Assembly (NCBI GenBank): GCA_029721515.1
Contig: CM056567.1
Coordinates: 11,734,007-11,798,006 of the forward strand
Reading direction: 5' to 3'
Source of the DNA: Synanceia verrucosa
Lineage: Eukaryota > Chordata > Actinopteri > Perciformes > Synanceiidae
Length of the DNA: 64,000 bases
In this document: positions 48,401-60,400 of the stretch, one piece after another
Layout: each line of letters opens with the position of its first letter
Position numbering within the stretch: position 1 is the first letter of the stretch
Program-made: the position numbers and the translations under genes
Notes under the pieces: model-generated
What the model was told of the DNA's origin: nothing
Seen by the model: only the letters and a program-made list of their open reading frames with translations
The model's database searches: none

Positions 48401-51400
48401 TCTATGCTATGATGTAAGTCTTTGCAAATAACTTCATTAAGATGGATCTTAAAGCATGCAGATGTAATAGGAAGGCAGGCAAATCACATTTGTGACTCAA
48501 AAATCCCTGTTTGATATTGGCTTTGAAACTGGGATTTTCACAAAACTAATGGAGCTTTGGAGCTTCAGCTGTCGCCTGAATTTGCCTCTCGACCTACTAA
48601 TGGTTGACATGAGTCAGAGAATGAACTTGAGTGTGTTATTACCACATTGGAACAACCCACAAATGACCACAACGCTCTTATCAAGTGCCTCATGCAAATC
48701 AGCAGCCTCTGTTTGCAATCAGCGCACTAAAGCTGGAGCAGGGATAATGTATTGAAACACTGTATTGGCATTATTCACCCTTATTGTTATTATCATAATA
48801 GCACAAGGAGAATCGTGCTTCATCAATAGAGATCCATCATTACAAAAAACATTTTCACGTGGGTCCAATCCATTCTGCGATCGATCGTGTCCTTTGCTCA
48901 GTGACCGTATTTGTTACAGTGACACAAAGAACAATGGAGTTCAGGAGCTTGATTGGCACTTTGGTGACAAATGAGAGTCAGCGGGGCCACTTGAAGACAC
49001 TTAGGAGCATCCATCAGATGTCCATTTTGTGACATAAATTCAAAAGACTGCCAATTTTAACTAGATGTTATGTGTGTGGTCTGTGTAGCATGGCTGATTT
49101 CGTGGACACATAGTAAAGATTATTTTTATTTTCCTCCTGCTGGTGGTGGGTTGAGGAATATTTATGCATTTTATTAGAATTTTTGCAGCCCTGAAGTGAG
49201 CAGCAGTAAATGATTCTTTGATCTTTTTGACTCTTTCGAACTGTGTGCAAAGGAGAGGAGCATGTAGACAGACAAGCTGGATTTATACTATACAATGTGG
49301 AAAAGAGGGTTTACAGGGATCCCATCATCATACATTCCTGATTTGATTTATAGTTTAATATACACATGTTCTGATATGTGATCAGGCCATATCGAGCTGT
49401 AATATTATTCCCCACTGTGTAGTCACTGTGATAGAGAGTGACAGTCGCAGTGGAAATGGCTCTGTTCGATGTGTATTACTGAAAAGGAGACAATAACTGA
49501 GCCCTTCGTCAACCTGTTTAAAGGATCATTTAGGTATTTTTCAACCTGGACCCTGTTTCCCCATGTGTTTTTTTTGTCTGACATACAGTATAGGGACCAC
49601 AATCTCTGAAATTTGTCCAGTATTGAGGTAGAGCGCTGCAGATGACAGTATGCAATATGATGCTGTTGGTGCTATTGATGCAAGCTGATGTTGTCATTTA
49701 CGTCCACTAAAAGCTCTTGTTTTTGCTGTGACCGGCTTTCATTGACTCAAGGAAAATATTGTGAAGTATTGCGAGGTAACACCACTAGTGAAACAAGTAC
49801 AGAGAATGTATCAGATAACGTAGTGTTATCTAAGATATTACGATATAGAAATTTTACAGATCAGATCAAGCTTAAGGTAAAGAAAACAACTTTTATTTCT
49901 CTGAAGGCTCCTTTCCATAATGTAGTCAGACACTTAAAATAACAGTCTGAGTCTGTCAGTGTCAAAAACAAGCACTTTTAGTGAACGCAGCTTCACATTG
50001 ACGCTGATAACTCGCCCTTACCAGCTGTCTCACTGTTACTGTACCAGTTACAGAGCAACTGTCTGTCAATACTGGACCAATTAAAAACATGTTTTTGCAA
50101 AAGTTTGGCTTAATGTTGTCTTGTAATAAACGTCTGAAATTTTTAATTTTTAAGGCATGCTGGTATTGCTAACTCTGGTGGCTTTGCTTGATGAGCCTGC
50201 TGTATAGCAACAACAACAAGTTAAACTTTAGTTAAATTGGGCTGTGTAACTTTTGTTTGGCTTTGACAGTAACTCCACTTTCTTTAAAGTGCTGTTTAGC
50301 CATAACCCATGGGGTTCTTGTGGGCTTCTTTGATGAGCTGTGTTAAGAAAGTCATGGTGGGTGTTTAATGGCGTGTGACGATACACTCAGCTCACGAGAC
50401 GAGACGATACATGATATTGGGTTCACGAGAACGAGACCAGACAATATTTTCACATTACTTTTAAGAAACCTGAAATGATAAATTATATGGACTGGACAAA
50501 CACTCATTTAACTTTTATTCTTTTATTAAACAGAGTTTATTTAACCCTACCTCTTAAATAATTCATAAAAATACATTTAATTACTTTGTTGTCAAAAATA
50601 ATGTTGTAGTATCAGCAGCATGTGGTGAGATGTGTCTGAGCGCACCTGTGCCTTGTGTTGCGGTGCTGCATTTGCCGTTTTCCTTCTCCTTCTTCTTATC
50701 AGTTTCTGTTACTGTCACCCACAGGTCACCAATAGAAGCTTGGATAGCTGTCTGATTTTTAGCCACCTGTCTGATTTTTTTTCATCTTTTCATTCAACGA
50801 GAAATATTGTCATGATTTAGTCTCGCAAGATCTCGTGCAACAAAATCTCATCATACCCCTAATGTTTAATGATGAGGCAGTAAAGGACAGTCATCGTCAT
50901 AGTCTTACTTGGCAGTTGGGCAAGGAGCAACTTTTGGTGAAACAGCAGGGCGTTTACTCTTCCAGCTCTCCACTATTAGACCAGGATCTGACTGCAAGGC
51001 GTAGGTCTGTGGGTCTTTCATCATTGGTATTTCATCATTCCACACTTAGAAATCAGCCAGATAATGTTAAGAGAATACCACGCCGCTCTCAAAACAACCT
51101 TGAGTGCAACGTTGCAAATTTAGTATTCACCCTGTTAATTACAAAGCCTGAAGCTTCAAAGCCACACCTGAGACTCAGTGCCTTCCTCATCATGACTATT
51201 AGCCAGCTGGAACTGCATAAGATTTTTTGAAAATAACATTTACAAAAAGAGAGTGGTGAGAATGTGAAGAAATGAGACAGCACTGAAATGACCTTTAAAG
51301 TGTTAGATGGCTTTTACATGCTTTGTGACCTGGCTGCACCTTGAAGCACGGGGCCGTGGCGTGGAGCACTGTGGTTCTCAGCATTTTGATGACAAATGAG

Positions 51401-54400
51401 TAATAATTATGCAAATAATTTCAAACAGGATGCTTGCAAGCAAACAGCCTGGACATTAAAGGTGACATTAATCATTTATCAGCATCACAGTCTCACTTTT
51501 CAACAGGAAGAACAAAAGACGAGACACTCCCAGGGAGAAACCAGCACAGGTCTGAGATTTAAGGCATTTTAAATTAAGAGTTGTTATTTATGTTTTTCAA
51601 TCCATTTTTTTGCCCATTTTCTGTCACTGTTTTCAGGGACGTATCTCGCAAGCTCCCACCTACAACTGTTACTAACTAGTGGAAACAGTCGTCAGTGGCA
51701 ACAACAGACTGAATAAGATATGAGCTCAGATTCAGAGGCCTGAACCAAGAATTGTGCAGATATCACAACAGCAGCCCATTTTCCACACAGACAGGTGTGC
51801 TGCAATATTACAGAAGGCCCACGCCAGCTGGCCACACAAGAACGACATTAAACTGAGCAATGATACATTGATGCAAAAATCTAATAAATTATTAAAATCC
51901 CTGCCTCAGTGATGTTTAATTAATGTGTGTTGTTGATTTTTTTTTTATGTGAGGTGAAGCCATTGATGTATCTGATCTGATGCAGAGTCTTGTTCACCCA
52001 CTGGTTAATAAAGTATATCTCAGTTTGAGCTGCGTCTGAAAATACATACAGGCATAAAAGCATTTCTGTTTGCTGTGAAAAGCCTCACCTCAAAAAAATA
52101 ATAATAAAAAAAAAACATCTGGGATAAACACTCTTATTCATAAATTAATCAGTGCAAATTTCAACCCGACTTGCAGAGTTGAGCTTTTAAGAGTCATTTA
52201 GATTGTTTGAAGTTGATTGATGCTCAAAGTACAGGCACTTTATACTTGTAGCCTCCGTGTAGCCCTGCTACAAATCACTTGTCATGATATCTGTGATATC
52301 TGTCATCAGTAAAAAGACAGTCCTCCACTGAGAACGAGCCATCTGCTCTGGTTTCATGCCTTCACTGAAAAGGTGTTACAGATCCGTTGTAGGTCTTCAC
52401 ACTTTTTACAAGTCACAAATCATGTTTGATATGCACAAAATATTGATCCTTCTTCATCTCACATTCTGTGTTTCTTCACTATTTGTGTATTCCAGGTAAA
52501 AATTTTGGCTTCCTGCGTGTGAGCAAACCGTCTTGTCGGTGAGATGGGCTTTTCAAAGGCTCAATACATCTGCCCCAGTTTGTTTCAAGTCCATCTGGTA
52601 CACATTTCCAGTGCCAGGGGCGATTTGCAGCAGAAGTTGAATATTGATTAGACAAATCTGAAACATTCCTTCGAACCGTTGACACCGCACGCCCCCACAA
52701 GATTAAGTGAAGGAGCAGCCCGCTAAACCCACTTAACAACCTGAGAACTTCTTGAGTGCCCCTACAGACTTGCATTATTGTAGCGTTGAGCCATGTAGTC
52801 TTCTACGGGTATTAAGTGTGAGTAACACGAAAAATGGGAAAATAATTCAAAAGATGTTTTAAGACTAAATGAATGGTGACTGTGTGCATGTAGGAGCAGC
52901 TGGATTTATACTCAATGTTGAGGGTTAATAGCGTTCCCATCATATATACCCCTGCTGTGAATTTTGATTTATAGTTTAATAGACATGTGTTGTACGTGAT
53001 CAGGCCATATCGAGCGGTAATATTATTCCCCACTGTGTATTCACTGTGATAGAGAGTGACATTCGCAGTGGAAATGGCTTCGTGAGTTTGCATATTACCA
53101 AAAAGGAGACGATAACTGAGCCCTTCTTCAACCTGTTTAAAGGATCACGGGAGAAACATTGAAAATACTGATAAGAAAAATGGGTGCAAGGGTGCTCCCT
53201 CAATCAGCAAATAACTCCTAAAAACAGATGAAGAACAAATCTAACATTAATTAACTGACCTGAACAACTTCCAACTTGATGTGTGGTGACTTTTAGTTTC
53301 TTCACTGCACATTGAATTGTCTTAAAAATGCTTTGATTGAGACTTTTATATGTGTTTCATGTCTTGTTTTATATGTTTTGTTTTGTATGGACCTTGGGAA
53401 GTGTAGCTGCTCCCTCAGTGGTGGCTAATGGGAATCCAAATAAAGAATGTGTTGCAGATGTGGTGAATTCTTCACACTACAGTGTTTGATATGTGGCGTG
53501 ATGTTCCTCTGCCCTCACAGCCATCTTTTTTCGTCTGCTCTGGGGCGGCTGGGATCCATTTGGTGAGCAATTCTTATATTCCCAGAAGCTGCAGTTACCA
53601 TTTAGAGAGAAGTCCACCAATGCAGCCCTGTCAAAAATGGTTCTTTTCTATTGCGATATTGCACCATAAAACCACTTGCCAATACTACTTCTTACATTGC
53701 AGTTTTGCAGTCAATGCATGCAACAGTAGCACAACCACGTACTACTTCTCTGAACAGTTGAAGGAGGAACCAGCTCACTTTGCTCGTTAATGGAGACTAA
53801 ACCAGTTTCTATTCCTTCTCTCTCCATTTCTGATATAAAAACTCTGTGATGAGATTGTAGATGCATCCATGCAACATGAAGCACAACTCCTTTCCACCCT
53901 AAAATGATACAACCCATGATGATGTATAATTATAATCAGTTTCGTGCCAATAATAACCACATTATTACTGGCAACACTTCTCTCCTCTTGGATTTTTGCG
54001 TTGTATCTTGACGCAGAAGTGCAGTGATGGTTGCATAATTATGAATCCGTGTCCGTCCTGTTTAATAAACTGATGTAATATATGTTTGTAATTTGGATGA
54101 TTCATTAGTAGGTGCTGGATTAGATGTTTTTGACTTGGTTATGAAAGGTTGAAAGAAAAAGTTCACACAGCCTTAAAGCTGCAAAATCAATGTGTTTATG
54201 TCAACAGTTGGCTCTTTGGACTATTTCAGTAACTTTCTGCTCAGTGTATTGGTTTTGTGGCAACTTTACAGGGACAGATGGTGGCATGTCCTGTATAGAC
54301 TGTAAAGCCTCCTGAGGCAAATTTGTGATTTGTTATAATGAACTATTTAAATAAAATTGACTTGACCTTTCTTTTTATTGGTATTACTGTGACTAAGTGG

Positions 54401-57400
54401 TCTGTCTTGTAGCCTAAGAGCTGCAACACGATTTCCAGAAGAAGCACAGAGCACAAAAGACATCCATCTGTGAGTGAAGCATGATGATGACTGATTATGG
54501 TCATTTCACTCTGTGTAGTTCTTTCCAAATGTGAAAAGTCATGGTTATTTTTTTTAACTTGAGAAGCTGCATCTCATCTGCAATTTAAAATCGAATGTGC
54601 TACAATATGAAATAGCAAAAATAAATCTCATCGACTGTAAGACCGCCTCAGACACAAACTGCCTCTTGCAGGAGGTTGAGTCCTGACAGGTTCAGGCTGA
54701 AAATGTCAAGTTGTTATATAGCTGTCAACTCTGAGTCTGTAATGAGGAGGGTGATGTATTGCTGGAACTGGAGCAACCAAACAGGTGATGCTAGTCACAT
54801 GGGGGGTCAGCTTCATGATTCCTCCTCTCTGTGTCACTTCCTTCCACTGACCGACACCAACTGCCACAGTCAGGCTACAGTATATCGCCAATTACTGCTC
54901 CACCGCATTGTTGGACATAATAATGGGGACGTCTTGCCTAGCTTGCCAAGCAATAATTGTCGAGCTCTAAATGGACACTGGATTGTTCTGAATTGCTGTT
55001 TGGATGTCCAAAACATGGTGAAACAGGACAAAATGTGTTTTTTGTCTTTCTGTTCTGATATTACATTTACATATTATTTCTCAAAATAGTGATTATGGCT
55101 GGTTTTGCATGTCTCTGTGCCAAATGGCTTGGCTGATTCTTGACAGCTAACCTCTTTGTACACTATGGGGATGAATGCAGCAAAAAGCCAAATGTCTCCT
55201 GCCATTGTAACATGTTGGTGAAATAAACATCAATTTGTGCCATCCTGGAAAGGACGGATGGAAAGATGGTAAAAAAATAGTCCAGATACAAAAGATCTCT
55301 GCTTCTTTGTCCTCACAGAATGAACCAGGCACCCACCACCGGTTTTGAGGAGGATGTTGGTGCCAGAACAACACATCATGTCATGTATCCAGAAAGTGCC
55401 ATAGACCTGGACAACACCACCAGTCTGGTTCTGATCCCTTTCAAGACCTTGGACCTGCAGTGGATCATTAGCGCTCTGACCACAGGCACCATCAAACAGT
55501 ATGTGTCTTTACTGCATGCAAAAGCTACAATAATCAATATATTGTCTGTGAAGAATGGATCAAATGACTGTAATGTGAAAGGTGTTGCTGGTAGGTGACA
55601 AAACCACAAAGAATTATCACCCGACTCTGCAGTCCCCCTCAGCCCTATGGAGTTTTTCATGACGTTTCTTCGGCTCATTATTTTGGTTTTTACAGCCTGC
55701 AATTCATCAGCCTCGTTCGCAGCCACAGCAGACAGCAGCAAAACTCTTCTAACGATCCCACTGTATGCTAGCTTCCCAACACCACACCACTGACAGGTAA
55801 AGTTAGCAACTAGATAGTGAGTGCAGTGGAGCATTTAGCAGCTACTGTATGGAGACAGAATTACCAAAACAGCTTTAAAGAAGAAATTAATGTTGGGCTT
55901 GCATGAGCAATAACAACATCTTGCTAACATTTTAGCCATATCCCCTTAATGAGGTGATAATATTATGTGACTACATAATTAATGTAGTCAGAAATGTGAT
56001 TTATATTATTGGTACATGGGAGGAGTTTCAGCTGGTTGCAATCTGCAACCTCACTGTTTGATGCCATCAGATCGTGCACACTGCACCTTTAAATAAAGAG
56101 AAATATATGATAAAAACAGGAACCAGCATTAATGCCTAAAGTCTAAAGTGCATTCATTTCTGAAGACATGGTGATGTTGACATCTACTATTCCACAGAAT
56201 TTCTTTTTACTTTCTAGTACTCATATTCAAAACAAGAGGCTGATAATTAGTGTCGTTATTATTATTTGTATAATTATTTCCCCATCATGTGCCCTTATAG
56301 TCATTTGGATGTGTGAGAAGGAGGATAATTACTTCCAGTACATTTCACCTTCAGCTGCTCTATTCTTAATGACCCGTGATCATTAGCATTATCACTGGAC
56401 ATCACAAATAAAAAAATTAAAAAAATGAAGCCACTGCCAATAACTGGATCACGCCAACATGTTAGATGGTGGAAGGGCTGAGTAATTCCAAACAAATTCA
56501 GTTGTCCTCCAGCTTTGCCAAAGTAATCATTCTGCATCATTAAATTTCACTTCACTGCCAGTAATGTCAGCATTAGCCCAGCAGCCATGAGATCTTAGTG
56601 TTGGGAATTATTTTGTTACATTTTCTCATCTCGTTAAGTCAAATGTGGCTCTATGAAAAGACAGAACCATCTCTGCTCCATATTCACACTCTTAAAACTT
56701 CTACATGCAAAAAAAGTCAACTCTGTGCGTGTTGAAGGATGTACTTTTCAACATTAGAGTGTATAATGTAGTGCATAATGCAATGCAACACCCAGCATTT
56801 TTCATATTCAGACAGTAGAAGGACTGGTTGGGTTGTTGTATTGTACAGCACACATTTTGAACGACATTAAACTGGTCAGTATAATTTTTGAATTGTAATG
56901 AAATGTATTTATGTGTTAGCCTTGCTAAACCTTACTTTAATCGGAAACATATGTCTGGGTTGTATCTCTCATTGTAATCATACTTGTCATTTCAGTCGTT
57001 AGTATGCCATTCCTTTACGTTTTCAACAAAGTCTGCACAGACATGGTGGAGAATTTCCATCGGTCCGATCCCAATGCACTCACAGCCTCATGGTGTGTTC
57101 TCACAAAGGGTTTAGGGGCTGTCCCACTGTCAGGTCATCAAGTGCCTTAGGGCTCTCTGGCAGACATTCTGAGCCCTTTATGCACACTTTCCATACGTCT
57201 GCATTTCTACAGACGAGGGAATTACTCACAATTTACAGCTTTGTCACACACAGTGTTTTCAATGGAAGCCCAGAGGCGAAAAAAAGTAAACTAGAAAAGC
57301 ACTCAGAGAGTGCAGACCTCCACCAAGGCGGCGGCAGTGACTTTTTTTATTTAAAGTTACCCCCACTGCCATGGAGGTTATGTTTTCACCGGGTCTTGTT

Positions 57401-60400
57401 TGTTTGTTTGTACAGTATGTTGGTTTGTCAGTTTGCAAAGTCACTCAAACAGTTATGGACGGTTTTTGACGAAATTTTCAGGATTGGCCGGAAGTGGCCT
57501 AACTTAAAACTGATTAATTTTTGGTGGTGATTGGATCCGATTCAACGGCACCACCAAAAACTAATCAGTTTTAAGTTAGGCCCCTTCTGACCAACCCTGA
57601 AAATTTCACCAAACTCAACTTTTTAAGTTATTTTACAAACCGACAAACAAATAAACAAATCCCGGTGAAAACATAACCTCCTTGGCAGAGGTTTTCTGCC
57701 TGGCATATTAAGTTTACGCAGGAACATTAAAGGGACAGTCCGGATATTTTTTAAGTGGGAAACAGCTGTTTGATGGCAAGCTAAAGTGGTGAAAATAGTT
57801 AGAAATTTCCCTTTCGACCAACCCTGTCCATTGCTTTGCTCCCAGTGTCTGTTATTCACTGAACTGGGAACACGACAACCATCCTCTGCTGTAGGTAATA
57901 CACTCACTATACATAAATATCTCATACAGCCCCACTTCAAAAACAAATTATCTTTTTAAAATGGTACATAAAAAAACAAAATCAGAAGTGTAGCAAAGGC
58001 TACACAACACACCTGTGTTATTCATCAACCATTTCTTTTCCTATCTGTTTTGAGTGAATCCATTATTTGACAATTACCTCTTGTCTCCTAAGGCGAGACC
58101 TGGAAGAAATTCAAATCATGCAACAAAAAAGTTAAAATAAAAAACGAAATTTGCACATAAGAGATTACACTTTGTCTGCTCAACATAATTGTCTTTTAAC
58201 ACTTTTAATCATGGTAATGGCAAGTTTAGACTTGTGAAAGTCGCAACATTTTCAGATGCAAACTGAATGTGGATCCTCAGTGGAGCTCGATGCACCTTCA
58301 TTCAAAGAGCCTCTCCCATTTTTATTATTATTATGTTTGCAGTGTCTTCACCACCCTGGAAAGACAAACAGCTCCGCAGTGCATGCACTCATGTGATGAA
58401 CAATGCGAAATGCAAAAAATGACAGTGAGCATACATATGTGTTTCCGTGACAACATCAGGCATTTATTCATAGATTTATTTATTATTCATTTTTTATTTA
58501 TTTATAATATTTCATCTTATTTTTAGACATGTTATCTGTTAAATTCGATTTAATTCACAGTGGCTGTGGATGTGATACCAGCTGTTTTTTTGACAAATGA
58601 GCAGAATTATGGTTTTTTTTTTTCAAGGCAATTAAAGCTGTATTTTCTTGTTTTATAGCACATATACGCCTGTTACGTCCAGGATAAAGGCAAACAAAGA
58701 CAAGGTGAGCTTTTTATTTTTACATATTTATTATTAAACAAGGCATTACTTTTGTTTGGGCATGTATGGTCCATACATACATCCATTTTGAGGTACTTTT
58801 TACGGCACTGCATGTATTCAATTACTTTAATTACTGAATCTTCAGATTAACATTTTATGACGAGTTTATAAATACGGTGCAATGCTTTACTGTTACACCA
58901 ACCAGTAGTGTATAAAGTACCTGAATTTGGACAAAATACAACATTAACTGGTAATATCCAATAATTCATGTATTATTAGTAGCATGATTGAAAATGAAAA
59001 GGACATGTTACCGGGTATATCCAACACTGTTTTTTTTTTCACTACGTCCAGGGCTGTGTCCATTCTGTACGCCACTAAAAACAAGATGCAATCCACAGCA
59101 TGCATTACTCACAAAAAATAGGGATACGAGGCTTTTGGATGAAATTTCATAATGTATCTAAAGTGCATTAAAACCTTTACAGGTGAACTTAATTTGACCT
59201 TTTCTAACCTTTTGAATGCACAGCTGTTCAATGTGTCAGTATTTATTGCATAACATGCTGTTCTCTAACAAGGTGATTAACCACAAAAATCACAACAAGA
59301 GTCTGATCCATGAATTGACCACCAAATGTTCTAGTTCCATGACAGTTTGTATTTAAACAGTCCCTTTTCATCATTTTGTTCAAATTTTGACATCATGAGA
59401 CTAAGACGACCCCGAACAATCGATCAACAGTACCTGGTCATTGCGAGGCTTCAAACAGGATGTTGTCAGAGGGTAGTTAGCACTGAGCTTAGAGTATCAC
59501 AGAGTGTCATCAGCAAGGAACCAGTGGGCCTCAGTGCTGTTCTCTGATGAAAGATGATTCACACTGAGCAGAAATGATGGTCGCCAACACTGCTGGAGAT
59601 GTCAATGAGGACGTTATGCATCAGCCTTTGGAGGTGGAGGTGTTACAGTCTGGGCAGGTGTGTCCACTCAAACAGAACTGCCCTACACCTTGTAAACAGT
59701 ACTGTGTCAAGCCGACACTACCTGAATAACATCATTAATGCAGTCATGTGCCTCTCCACGAGCAACACGGGCCTGATTTCATTTTCATGGACGACAGTGT
59801 CCCAGCTCATTGAGGTCACATCATCAGGGAACGGCTGCTGGAGGCTGGGGTACCCCAAATAGAGTGGCCTGCACTTTCTCCAGACCTGAACCTATGGGAT
59901 CAGCTGAGTCATCGTGTTGAGGGTCGTAACGCCGGAACCTGAATGACCTGAGGGCAGCCCTTCACGAAGGGTGGAATATTTTTAATTTTTTAATTTTTAA
60001 TTTCCCAAAGGGCACTGTCTGAAAGGATCAATAAAGTTTTATCTATCTATATATATCATGACTCAGCAGACAATAAGTGGACTTATGAAAAGCATGAGAT
60101 GTCGTTGTTTCAATAAATTTTTGAGATGAGGAAATTACTATGGCATACTTCTACTTAAATGTCCTACTTTGATGATATAATATCACTGTAGCAGCAGCTT
60201 TTTACATTTTCCACAAATTTCACCCGAAAGTCCAATATCCCAAACTTTTTGTGGGTAGTATAATTCAGTAAACAGCATATAACTTTTTATATATCACTGT
60301 CTTTTTCTCCTGTTTCAGTTAATTACAAAGTGGTGAAAAAAGCGTATGACTCTTTTGCAGGTGTTGATTTACAGTCCAACATTTTTCAAATACGTCTATG

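Larger units (their letters stand above)
44334..55318 (+). other. intron 2 of the coding region (about 11 kb)
   Basis: GT at 44334-44335, AG at 55317-55318. No other gene is visible inside. It holds several dispersed repeats and a duplicated segment, listed separately. 45041-49259 and 50851-52887 show nothing I can name. Confidence 0.9.
55499..58658 (+). other. intron 3 of the coding region (about 3.2 kb)
   Basis: GT at 55499-55500, AG at 58657-58658. It contains a dispersed repeat, the third palindromic element and another dispersed repeat. 57970-58650 shows nothing else but T-rich tracts. Confidence 0.9.
58705..60360 (+). other. intron 4 of the coding region (about 1.7 kb)
   Basis: GT at 58705-58706, AG at 60359-60360. 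It holds a dead Tc1-like transposase and a retrotransposon-like tail. 58710-59390 otherwise shows nothing I can name. Confidence 0.9.

Noticed and set aside
50835..51230. 131-codon open frame in intron 2
   Set aside because: No domain or family match that I recognise; it begins at the edge of a dispersed repeat. Likely chance.
54676..55089. 137-codon open frame in intron 2
   Set aside because: No recognisable motif and no splice-site arrangement linking it to the sialyltransferase frame.
57090..57530. 146-codon open frame in intron 3
   Set aside because: Its second half is the palindromic element, whose copy at 38567 gives a similar peptide (ADLCRGGGDF / ADLHQGGGSDF). Repeat-derived.
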